Positions 17,317 through 25,588 of a DNA stretch of 64,000 nt are shown here, in pieces. The notes beneath the pieces were generated by a model. The model saw nothing but the letters and a program-made list of their open reading frames with translations, searched no databases and was not told the DNA's origin. Location of the stretch: assembly GCF_009862785.1 (NCBI RefSeq), contig NZ_WWHU01000001.1, positions 4,650,001 through 4,714,000 on the forward strand, written 5' to 3'. The translations under genes were made by a program, and so were the position numbers. Source of the stretch: Gordonia sp. SID5947. GTDB lineage: Bacteria; Actinomycetota; Actinomycetes; Mycobacteriales; Mycobacteriaceae. Numbering within the stretch: position 1 is the first letter of the stretch; each line of letters opens with the position of its first letter.

Positions 17317-18513
17317 ATGGCCAATCCCTGGGCCCGCAATCCGTGGTTCGAAACCGTCCATGAGGCGCAGCGTCGCGCCAAGAAGCGATTGCCGAAGTCG
17401 GTGTACTCGTCCCTGGTCGCCGGCACGCAGGCCGGTATCACGCTGAGCGACAACGTCGATGCGTTCTCCGAGCTCGGTTTCGCGCCGCACGTCGTCGGCG
17501 CGCAGGCCGATCGTGAGTTGTCGACCTCGGTGATGGGTCAGGAACTCTCTTTCCCGGTGATGATCTCGCCGACCGGCGTGCAGGCCGTCGATCCGGACGG
17601 TGAGGTCGCGGTGGCGCGCGCGGCGGCCGCCCGGGGGACCGCGATGGGACTCTCGAGCTTCGCGTCCCACGCGGTGGAAGAGGTCACGGCGGTCAACGAC
17701 AAGGTCTTCTTCCAGCTCTATTGGCTCGGCACCCGCGACGAGATCCTCGCGCGCGCACAGCGTGCCAAGGAGGCCGGCGCCAAGGGACTCATCGTCACCA
17801 CCGACTGGGTGTTCAACATCGGTCGCGACTGGGGCAGTCCCGAGATCCCGGAGAAGGTCGACTTCCAGGCGTTGCTCAAGCTGGCGCCCGAGATCGCGGT
17901 CAAGCCGCGTTATGCGCTCGACTGGGTGCGTGGTGGAAAGGTCGAGATCCCCGATCTCACCGCACCGAACCTCACTCCCAAGGGTGTGCCGGGTCCGACC
18001 TTCTTCGGTGCCTACGGGCAGTGGATGAACACTCCGCCGCCCACCTGGGAGGACCTGCAGTGGCTGCGTGAGCAGTGGGACGGCCCGTTCATGGTCAAGG
18101 GCATCACCCGCGTCGACGACGCAAAACGGGCCGTCGACATCGGTGCCTCGGCGATCTCCGTCTCCAACCACGGCGGCAACAACCTGGACGGCACCCCGGC
18201 GACGATCCGGCTGCTCGGGCCGATCGCGGATCAGGTCGGTACGCAGGTCGATGTGCTGCTCGACGGCGGAGTCCGCCGCGGCAGCGACGTGGCGAAGGCG
18301 CTGGCCCTCGGTGCGCGGGCGGTCATGATCGGTCGCGCATACCTCTGGGGGCTGGCGGCCAACGGTCAGGCCGGTGTGGAGAATGTGCTGGACCTGCTCC
18401 GGATGGGCCTCGACGGTGTGGTCATGGGTCTGGGGCACAAGAGCGTTCAGGAGCTCTCGCGCGACGACCTGATCATCCCGGAGGATTTCGAACGCACCTT
18501 CGGCGACAGCTGA
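17317..18513 (+). CDS. mftD: Pre-mycofactocin synthase (FMN-dependent alpha-hydroxy-acid oxidase family)
   Basis: This 398-residue FMN enzyme of the lactate dehydrogenase/glycolate oxidase fold oxidatively deaminates the AHDP intermediate to the alpha-keto amide (PMFT). Visible are the FMN site FPVMISPTGVQAVDPDGEVAVARAA, VKGITRVDDAKRAVDIGASAISVSNHGGNNLDG with the conserved SNHGG, and LLDGGVRRGSDVAKALALGARAVMIGRAYLWGL at the phosphate end. RBS GTAGGAAAG precedes the ATG. It is the last gene of the mftABCD run; a structured spacer follows it. Confidence 0.95.
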   Translation: MANPWARNPWFETVHEAQRRAKKRLPKSVYSSLVAGTQAGITLSDNVDAFSELGFAPHVVGAQADRELSTSVMGQELSFPVMISPTGVQAVDPDGEVAVARAAAARGTAMGLSSFASHAVEEVTAVNDKVFFQLYWLGTRDEILARAQRAKEAGAKGLIVTTDWVFNIGRDWGSPEIPEKVDFQALLKLAPEIAVKPRYALDWVRGGKVEIPDLTAPNLTPKGVPGPTFFGAYGQWMNTPPPTWEDLQWLREQWDGPFMVKGITRVDDAKRAVDIGASAISVSNHGGNNLDGTPATIRLLGPIADQVGTQVDVLLDGGVRRGSDVAKALALGARAVMIGRAYLWGLAANGQAGVENVLDLLRMGLDGVVMGLGHKSVQELSRDDLIIPEDFERTFGDS

Positions 18514-18525
18514 TCTCTCGTATCA

Positions 18526-18593
18526 CGAACACCCGCCACAAAGTAGAACGTGTTACAGTTTTTGCGACACAGTTCACCCGTGGCGGGTGTTCG
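18526..18593. repeat. 14-bp perfect inverted repeat flanking a KstR-type box
   Basis: CGAACACCCGCCAC (18526-18539) is repeated in inverted form at 18580-18593, with a 40-base spacer that holds TAGAACGTGTTACA. It follows the mftD stop by 12 bases and precedes the SDR gene. As RNA it could form a long-loop hairpin; as DNA it could be a second binding site. Function unknown. Confidence 0.6.
18544..18557. promoter_or_regulatory. KstR-type operator between mftD and the SDR gene
   Basis: TAGAACGTGTTACA fits the KstR consensus TnnAACnnGTTnnA, with one arm position imperfect (TAGAAC/GTTACA). It lies within the loop of the inverted repeat and 113 bases upstream of the SDR start, which suggests the SDR is controlled separately from mftA-D and with sterol genes. 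Confidence 0.55.
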
Positions 18594-18670
18594 CGTTTCT
18601 CCGACGCCGGGCGGACGGAGACGAGACGACCGCCCCGGGTGACCAGGACGAGAGAATGAGGACTCGGCGG

Positions 18671-19483
18671 ATGGGCCAATTCGACGGCAAGGTCGTCTAC
18701 ATCACCGGAATCGCCCGCGGACAGGGGCGAAACCATGCGCTGCGATTCGCCCGCGAGGGTGCGGCGATCATCGGTCTCGACATCGCCGGACCGGTGGCCG
18801 ATCACGCCACCTATCCGTCGGCGACCGCCGACGATTTCGCCGAGACGATCCGTCTCGTCGAGGAAGCGGGCGGAAAAATCCTTGCCCGGCAGGGTGATAC
18901 GCGCGACCTCGCGTTCCAGCAGGAGTTGGTCGCAGACGGCGTCGAACAGTTCGGCAGGCTCGACCATGTGATCGCCAACGCGGGCATTCTCACGTGGGGT
19001 GCCGTGTGGGAGCTCTCCGAGGAACAGTTCACCGACGTCGTCGACGTGAACCTGGTCGGGACATGGAAGACCCTCAAGGCCACCATCCCGGCGATGCTCG
19101 AGGCCGGAAACGGGGGCTCCATCGTCGTGATCAGCTCCGTCGCCGGGCTGAAGGCCATGCCGCTGCAGGCGTCGTACTCGGCCTCGAAGTTCGGGCTGCG
19201 CGGTCTGACCCAGACGGCCGCCAAGGAGCTCGGACAGCATCGGATCCGGGTCAACAGCGTCCATCCCTATGCGGTCGACACACCGATGGGGCTCGCCGAC
19301 ACCGAGGCCCACCGGATCTTCGGTATGCCTTGGGTGACACCGCATCTGACCTCCGTCCTCGACCATCACCCGGTGGCATCGCTGGACGAGATCTCCGATG
19401 CCGTGCTGTATCTGTCGTCGGACGGCGCCAAGGCGGTCACGGGTGCCGAGTTCCAGATCGACATGGGCAACTCCAAAGTCTGA
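18671..19483 (+). CDS. Mycofactocin-dependent-type SDR oxidoreductase
   Basis: This is a 270-residue SDR of the group whose nicotinamide does not exchange freely and which is thought to be re-oxidised by mycofactocin. The cofactor motif TGIARGQGRNHALRFA is the group's signature (TGxARGQGR), with IIGLDIAG, IANAGILTWG, the active-site Ser in ISSVAG, and YSASK. An insertion at residues 45-65 (DHATYPSATADDFAETIRLVEE) is also typical. Start: ATG 18671, giving MGQFDGKVVYITG; an in-frame ATG at 18656 would add five residues. The C-terminus is complete (GAEFQIDMGNSKV). The gene stands right after mftD, supporting the assignment. Confidence 0.88.
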   Translation: MGQFDGKVVYITGIARGQGRNHALRFAREGAAIIGLDIAGPVADHATYPSATADDFAETIRLVEEAGGKILARQGDTRDLAFQQELVADGVEQFGRLDHVIANAGILTWGAVWELSEEQFTDVVDVNLVGTWKTLKATIPAMLEAGNGGSIVVISSVAGLKAMPLQASYSASKFGLRGLTQTAAKELGQHRIRVNSVHPYAVDTPMGLADTEAHRIFGMPWVTPHLTSVLDHHPVASLDEISDAVLYLSSDGAKAVTGAEFQIDMGNSKV

Positions 19484-19498
19484 CCCTCCTTTCCGCAC

Positions 19499-19561
19499 CC
19501 GCGACGGTTCCCGTCATCCGCGCCCCCATTTGCCCGTCGCGGATGACGGGAACCGTCGCGG
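19499..19561. repeat. Palindromic repeat element, copy 1 (convergent-gene hairpin)
   Basis: Perfect 24-bp arms (19499-19522 and 19538-19561) around a 15-base loop form a hairpin between the SDR stop and the convergent AbiEi-like gene stop. The core CGACGGTTCCCGTCATCCGC recurs in copy 2 (20649-20711) with the whole unit, loop included, in the opposite orientation. No U-tract is present, so it may act as a bidirectional actinobacterial terminator or be a small mobile repeat. Confidence 0.85.
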
Positions 19562-19571
19562 CTGGCGGGTT

Positions 19572-20513
19572 TCATCGGCGGCGGCGGCGGGCGCGTTCGA
19601 GGCCTCGGCGCAGCAGTGCGTGGAGCTGTTCGGGGTGCATGCATTCCTGCCACCCCCACCGCACGACGGTCTCGTCGAGGTCTCGGATGGTGTCTTCGCG
19701 ACGCTTCTCGTCCCAGACCCGGTCACCGGGATCCTCTCCGGGCGCGAGGTCGGCGGTGTACTTCGCGCGACCGTCGACCTCACCGACCATTCCTTCCTCC
19801 GCCCAGTACAGGTCTACCCGCGCGACGAAGAGTCCCGAGGGCGTGAACAGCTCGTGCTGCACGGTGGGGGTGGGAATGTCGTCGAAGCCGATGATCAGTG
19901 CGCGACTGAATGATTCGGCAATCGACTCCGATAGTCGGTTGGCGTGGGGCAGAGCGGCTCGAGCCACCGCGTTGCCGACCCGGCCGCGATTGCGGACCAC
20001 GGCGTCGCGGAGCTCGTCGGCGGTCGCGCCCGCGCGTAGTGCGGAATCGAAGATGCATACGGCCTGGACCACGTTCCCGGTCCGCGCGATGTCGGCCGCG
20101 GTGCGCGCGAGAGACGTGACGGCGATGCCGTTGACGAAAACCACGTCGTCGGATGTGAGACGCGCCGGATGGAGGACGTGGCCCCGCCGATGCCCGCCGG
20201 CGGGACGGTTGACGGTGAAGTGCACGTTCGTGTGGTCGGGGTGTAGCACCGGTAGCTGATGGATCGCGGCCGCGGAATGATGGCTGACCACCTTGTCGAT
20301 CTCGGCGACCTCGCAGGCGGCGAGTACCCGGGTGAGATAGGCGGCATCCGCGGAACTCGATTCCGGCGCAGCACGATAGACGCCTCGCCATGGCTTGATC
20401 AAGGTGCCGCTGTCGACGTCCCGCCGCAGTCGTCGATCGTCGGACCCGCGGACGTCGAGAGCGTTGCGCCTGCGGAACATCTCAGTCGGGGAGGTGGCGT
20501 GGTGTTCGTCCAT
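19572..20513 (-). CDS. AbiEi-type antitoxin-domain protein fused to endonuclease-like domain
   Basis: This is a 313-residue actinobacterial protein. The N-terminal 60 residues (RRNALDVRGSDDRRLRRDVDSGTLIKPWRGVYRAA) resemble the winged-helix domain of AbiEi antitoxins. The middle (VVSHHSAAAIHQLPV... then GIAVTSLARTAADIAR) matches the conserved core of this family. The C-terminus (VARVDLYWAEEGMVGEVDGRAKY, then KRREDTIRDLDETVVRWGWQE) looks like a restriction-endonuclease or Vsr/DUF559 fold, with Asp and GEVDG-K in active-site-like positions. No AbiEii nucleotidyltransferase toxin lies next to it. The start at 20513 (MDEHHATSP) is preferred; an upstream ATG at 20555 exists. It is flanked by two inverted copies of a palindromic repeat. 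Confidence 0.65.
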   Translation of the reverse strand: MDEHHATSPTEMFRRRNALDVRGSDDRRLRRDVDSGTLIKPWRGVYRAAPESSSADAAYLTRVLAACEVAEIDKVVSHHSAAAIHQLPVLHPDHTNVHFTVNRPAGGHRRGHVLHPARLTSDDVVFVNGIAVTSLARTAADIARTGNVVQAVCIFDSALRAGATADELRDAVVRNRGRVGNAVARAALPHANRLSESIAESFSRALIIGFDDIPTPTVQHELFTPSGLFVARVDLYWAEEGMVGEVDGRAKYTADLAPGEDPGDRVWDEKRREDTIRDLDETVVRWGWQECMHPEQLHALLRRGLERARRRRR

Positions 20514-20626
20514 GCGGCGATCATCCACGCGTGATGCGGCCGTGAACGGTCCCAACCGTCATCTGTGGACAACCCGACTCCCCACCCTCCTGTCCACACC
20601 CCACCGCAACACCCACCCCCACCCCA

Positions 20627-20733
20627 ACCCCACCCCCCAACACCGCAGCCGCGACGGTTCCCGTCATCCGCGACGGGTAAATGGGGTCGCGGATGACGGA
20701 AACCGTCGCGGCTGCGGTGTTGGGGGGTGGGGT
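20627..20733. repeat. Palindromic repeat element, copy 2 (giant hairpin)
   Basis: Arms 20627-20674 and 20686-20733 pair over 48 bases with one mismatch (C at 20660 against A at 20700) and an 11-base loop. The inner 63 bases (20649-20711) are copy 1 in reverse orientation with few differences. The outer arms are C-rich/G-rich tracts that continue the pairing. It lies 12 bases after the stop of the racemase gene (minus strand), so it could end that transcript, and 114 bases before the AbiEi-like start. Confidence 0.85.
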
Positions 20734-20745
20734 GGGAAGAGGGGG

Positions 20746-21858
20746 TCAGTCTTGCCAGAGGGTGGCGGGGTCGGTCGCCTCGCGGTCCGGGCCCGCGGGG
20801 GTCTCCGGAGAGGTCCGGGAGAAGCGGGGAGCGACCTGGGCCTGCATCACGCCGTCGATCTCCACGAGGTTGGCACGCGCCGCCATGTGCGGATCGCCCG
20901 GGGCCTCGGAGAAGTCGAGAACCGGCGAGGTGCAGGCGTCGGTACCCTCGAAGACCTTGGCCCACTCGTCGCGGGTACGCGACCTGAAGGTGTCGGTGAA
21001 CACCTCTTTGAGCTTGGGCCAGTTGGCAATATCGTTCTGATCGGGCAGATCGGCCTCGGCGAGCCCCAGACCGTTGAGCAGCTCGGCGTAGAACTGCGGC
21101 TCGATGGCTCCGACGGCCATGTACTTGCCGTCGGATGTCTCGTAAACCTCATAGTATGGCGCGCCGGTGTCGAGCATGTTGACCCCGCGCGCGTCGCTCC
21201 AGAGTCCGGTCCCGCGGAAGGCCCACATCATCTGGCCCAGCACCGAGGCGCCGTCGACCATGGCGGCGTCGACGACCTGTCCGGCGCCGGACGTCTGTCG
21301 CTCGAGGAGCGCGGCGAGCACGCCCATCACGAGGAACATCGAACCGCCACCGAAGTCGCCGGCGAGGTTGAGCGGCGGGACCGGGCGGTCTTCCTTGCGG
21401 CCGATGGCGTGCAGCATCCCGGTCAGTGAGATGTAGTTGATGTCGTGCCCGGCGCGGTCTGCACGCGGACCATCCTGGCCCCACCCGGTCATCCGGCCGT
21501 AGACCAGGCCGGGATTGATGGCGGAGAGGTCATCGGGGCCGAAGCCGAGTCGCTCCATCACCCCGGGCCGGAAGCCCTCGAGCACCACGTCTGCCTTGGT
21601 GACGAGGCGCAGGATGGTCTCGCGGTCGGCGGGCTCCTTCAGGTTCGCCTCGACGACCCGGCGGCCGCGGAGCAGGGCGTCCGCATTGCGGCCGGGTGCC
21701 GGCAGGGTGCCCGGCCGCTGGACGCGTACGACGTCGGCACCGAGGTCGGCCAGCAGCATCGCCGCATGTGGGCCCGGTCCGATGCCTGCGAACTCGACCA
21801 CACGGATTGCGCTGAGGGGCCCGCTCTTTCCGCTGTTGCGCGGCGTCGTTGACGTCAT
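20746..21858 (-). CDS. mcr: Alpha-methylacyl-CoA racemase (family III CoA-transferase fold)
   Basis: This 370-residue enzyme interconverts (2R)- and (2S)-2-methylacyl-CoA so that sterol side chains and branched acids can enter beta-oxidation. The sequence follows M. tuberculosis MCR closely: [27 protein letters not shown] near the start, [10 protein letters not shown] with catalytic His138, [11 protein letters not shown] with catalytic Asp168 (His126/Asp156 in the Mtb enzyme), and the GAPYYEVYE and GAIEPQFY segments. It is transcribed away from mftE across 182 bp. Its presence inside the mft cluster fits a sterol/branched-lipid theme. Confidence 0.92.
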   Translation of the reverse strand: MTSTTPRNSGKSGPLSAIRVVEFAGIGPGPHAAMLLADLGADVVRVQRPGTLPAPGRNADALLRGRRVVEANLKEPADRETILRLVTKADVVLEGFRPGVMERLGFGPDDLSAINPGLVYGRMTGWGQDGPRADRAGHDINYISLTGMLHAIGRKEDRPVPPLNLAGDFGGGSMFLVMGVLAALLERQTSGAGQVVDAAMVDGASVLGQMMWAFRGTGLWSDARGVNMLDTGAPYYEVYETSDGKYMAVGAIEPQFYAELLNGLGLAEADLPDQNDIANWPKLKEVFTDTFRSRTRDEWAKVFEGTDACTSPVLDFSEAPGDPHMAARANLVEIDGVMQAQVAPRFSRTSPETPAGPDREATDPATLWQD

Positions 21859-22040
21859 GATGTCCTCCCGGTCCGTACCCGCCCGATGTGTCGGGTCTCA
21901 CGTCTGTCGGACCAGCATCCCACAACCGATCGATCGCTCGGACAACTGGGCCTGGGCAATCGCCGGATGACGGAAATCGAATCAAACTAATTGCACCGAC
22001 TCGGTTAACACGCGCGGACACCGTCGCTAGAGTTGAACGA

Positions 22041-22787
22041 ATGGAGCGTCGGGCGGCATTGGGACAGCTGTGCTGGCCTCAACTGTCGGATCGGTCGGTC
22101 ACGCTCCTGGTGCCGCTGGGGGCCACCGAACAGCACGGTCCGCATCTTCCGCTCGACACCGACAGCAGGATCGCCGCGCTCGTCGCCGGCCTCGCGGCCG
22201 ACCGGTTGTCGACGGCGGACCCGTCGACCGCCGACGACGAGCCGGAGGCCCCTGTCGTGGTGGCCGCCCCCGGGATCAACTACGGAGCGAGCGGCGAGCA
22301 CGAAGGTTTCCCCGGCACCATCTCCATCGGCCACGAGGCCCTGCATCTTCTCCTGGTGGAGTACGGGCGCAGCGCCTGCCGCTGGGCGGACCGGTTGGTC
22401 TTCGTCAACGGGCACGGCGGCAACGGGCCCACCGTGGCCGCGGCAGTCGACACGCTGCGTTACGAGGGCCGCGATGCCGCATGGTTCCCCTGCGCCACCC
22501 CCGGTGCCGACGCGCACGCCGGGATGACCGAAACGTCTGTGCTGCTCCACTTTTCACCTGAACATGTGATCCTGTCGGAAGCCGCGGCCGGCAACGCGGC
22601 TCCCATCGCCTCGTTGTTGCCCGCGCTACGCGAAGGTGGGGTCGCCGCGGTCAGCGACAACGGCGTGCTCGGTGATCCGGCAGGTGCGAGTGCCGAGCAC
22701 GGCGCGAGCGTGACCGACGCCCTGGTCACCGGGTTGGTGGCGGCCGTCGGCGCATGGTCGGTCGGCCGGTCGGGGCGCCTCGCATGA
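22041..22787 (+). CDS. mftE: Mycofactocin creatininase-family peptidase
   Basis: This is a 248-residue metal-dependent amidohydrolase of the creatininase family that cuts modified MftA to release AHDP. Metal-binding motifs are visible: GATEQHGPHLPLDTD, GASGEHEGFPGTIS and FVNGHGGN, in the usual order. ATG 22041 gives a natural N-terminus (MERRAALGQLCWPQL); the frame is open further up but crosses the promoter region. Its stop overlaps the mftF start (ATGA). Here it is separated from mftD by three genes, so it has its own promoter region (21859-22040). Confidence 0.93.
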   Translation: MERRAALGQLCWPQLSDRSVTLLVPLGATEQHGPHLPLDTDSRIAALVAGLAADRLSTADPSTADDEPEAPVVVAAPGINYGASGEHEGFPGTISIGHEALHLLLVEYGRSACRWADRLVFVNGHGGNGPTVAAAVDTLRYEGRDAAWFPCATPGADAHAGMTETSVLLHFSPEHVILSEAAAGNAAPIASLLPALREGGVAAVSDNGVLGDPAGASAEHGASVTDALVTGLVAAVGAWSVGRSGRLA

Positions 22788-24226
22788 CCGCCGTCGAAAA
22801 GGAGCTGCCCGCGACGTCGGCCGTCGACCACAGCCTGCCGGACGGTTTCCAGGTCCAGATCGACATGCGGTGTGCGCCCCACCAGGATCTCCGGTATCTC
22901 GTCGGCGGATCCCCCACCCGGATGCTCCGCCTGACGGATGCGGCGCTCGGTATGACATCGGCCGACGGCCGCATCGAGGTCGTCGACGCGGCCACCCGCA
23001 GTCTTGCCCGCCGTCTGCTCGACAGCGGAATTGCCAACCCGCGCCCCATGTTTGGCCCGCGCCCGGAGAACGTCACGGTGGTCGTGCCGGTGCACGGCAA
23101 TCAGCAGGGGGTCGACCGTCTGCTGCAGGCGGTCTCCGGCGCGACGGTGATCGTGGTCGACGACGGCTCCGAGGAACCCATCCGGGTGTGCGGACGCGGC
23201 GCATCCGTGATCCGCTTCGACGAGAACCGCGGGCCGTCGGCCGCTCGCAACGCGGGGGCGGCCGCGGCGACCACGGAGTTCGTGGCCTTCCTCGACTCCG
23301 ACGTGGTTCCCCCCGCGGATTGGCTCACCATGCTCCTGGGGCATTTCTCGGATCCGGCGGTGGCGATCGTGGCACCACGAATCGTGGGACTCAGTCGCGA
23401 CGACTGCGATGCCTCCCTCGCCGAACGGTACGAGAACGGTTATTCGTCGCTCGACATGGGGCCGGACGAATGCTCGGTTGTCCCCGGTAGTCGTGTCTCT
23501 TATGTGCCTAGTGCGGCAATGATCGTGCGGCGCAGTGCTTTTCAGGACTTCGACGAGACGCTGCGGGTGGCCGAGGACGTCGATCTCTGCTGGCGGACGC
23601 ACAAGGCGGGCTGGCGGGTCCGTTACGACCCCATCGCCCGGGTGTCGCACGATCACCGGACCGGGATGCGTTCGGTGCTCGATCGACGGCGCTACTACGG
23701 CACCGGGGCGTCGTACCTCGCGGACCGCCATGGCGGGTTCGCCGCCCCGGTCGTGATGACCGTGCCGATGGCCGTCGCGGTGGTCGCGCTGATGACCCGG
23801 ACCAAGATCGGTCTGGCGATCGCGATGATCATCCTCGGTCAGGTCGGCATGCGTCTGCGACGACGACTCGGCGAACTCCCCGACGCGCCGATCGTCGCGA
23901 CGCAGCTGACAGGACGTGCGGTCGGGTTCGGACTCCTGCAGGCGGCGGGGGCGATCTGTCGCCACTATTGGCCGGTCGCCGTGATCCTCGCAATCGTGTC
24001 GGCCCGATTCCGCCGACTCGCCGTCGAGGTCGCGGTCACCGAGGGCATCGTGTCCTGGGTGCGTCAGGTGGTGGCGGAGCCGGAAGCGGGGCCTGCGCTC
24101 GGACCCGTCGCCTACACCCTGTTCCGGCGCCTCGACGATCTCGCGTATGGCACCGGGCTGTGGCAGGGGGCGTTGAGCCACCGCGATTTCGGCGCTCTGC
24201 GACCGGTGATCACCAGCAAGACATGA
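22784..24226 (+). CDS. mftF: Mycofactocin glycosyltransferase
   Basis: This 480-residue family 2 glycosyltransferase adds beta-1,4-glucose units to pre-mycofactocin. After an N-terminal module (FQVQIDMRCAPHQ...PTRMLRLTDAA) comes the GT-A core with VTVVVPVHGNQ, VVDDGS, ENRGPSAARNAGAAAA and FLDSDVVP (DxD-like metal site), then AEDVDLCWRTHKAGWRVRYDP with the ED acceptor motif. At least two C-terminal membrane segments (VVMTVPMAVAVVALM, LAIAMIILGQVG) are predicted. It overlaps mftE and mftG by 4 bases on each side. Confidence 0.93.
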   Translation: MTAVEKELPATSAVDHSLPDGFQVQIDMRCAPHQDLRYLVGGSPTRMLRLTDAALGMTSADGRIEVVDAATRSLARRLLDSGIANPRPMFGPRPENVTVVVPVHGNQQGVDRLLQAVSGATVIVVDDGSEEPIRVCGRGASVIRFDENRGPSAARNAGAAAATTEFVAFLDSDVVPPADWLTMLLGHFSDPAVAIVAPRIVGLSRDDCDASLAERYENGYSSLDMGPDECSVVPGSRVSYVPSAAMIVRRSAFQDFDETLRVAEDVDLCWRTHKAGWRVRYDPIARVSHDHRTGMRSVLDRRRYYGTGASYLADRHGGFAAPVVMTVPMAVAVVALMTRTKIGLAIAMIILGQVGMRLRRRLGELPDAPIVATQLTGRAVGFGLLQAAGAICRHYWPVAVILAIVSARFRRLAVEVAVTEGIVSWVRQVVAEPEAGPALGPVAYTLFRRLDDLAYGTGLWQGALSHRDFGALRPVITSKT

Positions 24227-25563
24227 CTCGCGGCGACCTCCCCGCGAGCGCCGATGTGGTGATCGTCGGTGCCGGGAGCGCGGGTTGTGTGGTCGCGGAG
24301 CGGTTGTCCCGGGACCCCGCTCGCAGCGTGGTGTTGCTCGAGCGTGGTTCGTCGGACTGGCCCACCGAGGCCGTCCGGGATCTCCGCAGCCTGCCGATCT
24401 CGATCGGCTCACCCTACGCGGTACCGCACACCGAGTCCTCGGGGCTCGGCGTTGTCCGTGGTCGCGGATTCGGCGGGTCGTCGTCGGTGAACGGTGGCTA
24501 CTTCATGCGATGGCACGCCGACGACTTCGTGGACTGGCCGCCCGGATGGGGCATCGACGAGATCGACGCCGCGTATACCGAATTGGACGGTCGTGGGGGC
24601 ACGATGAGTGTGTCCCCGTTCGCCGACGACGAGTTGGCAGAGGTCACGGCCACTTTCGAATCCTATTGGAGCGACATCGTTCCGGCGCGTCCACTCGGTG
24701 ACAGGTGGCCGATCGTCGGACTCAACCGCGTGCGCTCCAACCGGGACGGCATGGTGCGCCGGACGGCTGCCGAGGCATACCTGCGAGGTGCGCTGAACCG
24801 AGAGAATCTGACCATCTGTGCCGACGCCGAGGTGGCACGTCTGCAGTGGACCGGCGCGCACGTGTCCGGAGCAGCGGTGACCGGGGTGATGATCGGCGAC
24901 GACCGGGTCTCCGCGAGCGAGGTGGTGCTGTGCGCCGGCGCGATCGGCACCGCCGTGATCCTGCTCCGGACCGGCCTCGGATCGCAGGCGGGGCTCGACT
25001 CCCTCGCCGTGCGTGAGCACCGGGAAGTGCTGGTGCACTACCGCAGTACCGTCGACGGACCCCCGACCGCACTGCTGCAATCTGTGGTCCATACCGACGA
25101 TGACATGGAAATACGTTGTTACAGTAGCGATATGGCCCGATATGTCGAGGGTCTCCCACCCGTCGGTCCGGCGATCGGGGTCGCCCCGATGCGGCCCGGC
25201 ACACGGGGCACGGTGCAGATGGCCGGTAGCGGTCCGCTGGTGGATCTCGGTGTCGTCGATGTGGCGGAGGCCGTGCGACTCGATCGGGGTGTGGCGGTCG
25301 TCGCCGAGATGCTCGGGTCGGCCGCGTTCGCCGACATCGTGGAGCCCGGATCGGTGGCCGTCGATCCGATCGTGCGGACCTCGCAGCACGCGTGGGGCAG
25401 CATGCCGATGGGATCGCGTACCGACGGACTCGGCGGTGTGGACGGGGTTCGTGGGCTGCGGATCGTCGACGGGTCGATCCTGCCGACCGCGGGGCGCAGC
25501 GGACCGCACGCCACCATCATGATGGTGGCCTGCCGGATCGCGGACGTGCTGGCGGCCCGCTGA
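24223..25563 (+). CDS. mftG: Mycofactocin-system GMC family oxidoreductase
   Basis: This is a 446-residue FAD enzyme of the glucose-methanol-choline family. The FAD motif is DVVIVGAGSAGCVVAERLSRD (residues 11-31), GRGFGGSSSVNGGYFMRW is the GMC signature, VVLCAGAIGTAVILL is the second FAD contact, and the C-terminus carries TSQHAWGSMPMG (catalytic His) and RIVDGSILPTAGRSGPHATIMM. MftG is proposed to pass electrons from reduced mycofactocin to the respiratory chain. It starts by ATGA overlap with mftF and is a little shorter than many GMC proteins, which is normal for MftG. Confidence 0.92.
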   Translation: MTRGDLPASADVVIVGAGSAGCVVAERLSRDPARSVVLLERGSSDWPTEAVRDLRSLPISIGSPYAVPHTESSGLGVVRGRGFGGSSSVNGGYFMRWHADDFVDWPPGWGIDEIDAAYTELDGRGGTMSVSPFADDELAEVTATFESYWSDIVPARPLGDRWPIVGLNRVRSNRDGMVRRTAAEAYLRGALNRENLTICADAEVARLQWTGAHVSGAAVTGVMIGDDRVSASEVVLCAGAIGTAVILLRTGLGSQAGLDSLAVREHREVLVHYRSTVDGPPTALLQSVVHTDDDMEIRCYSSDMARYVEGLPPVGPAIGVAPMRPGTRGTVQMAGSGPLVDLGVVDVAEAVRLDRGVAVVAEMLGSAAFADIVEPGSVAVDPIVRTSQHAWGSMPMGSRTDGLGGVDGVRGLRIVDGSILPTAGRSGPHATIMMVACRIADVLAAR

Positions 25564-25588
25564 CGCGCCGCGCCCGTATGGTGGGGGA

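Noticed and set aside
16330..18438. A 700-codon minus-strand frame opposite mftC and mftD
   Set aside because: Low-complexity shadow with no domain, antisense to two secure genes.
20395..21429. A plus-strand frame opposite the racemase
   Set aside because: Antisense to a well conserved enzyme and runs through the palindromic repeat; no domain.
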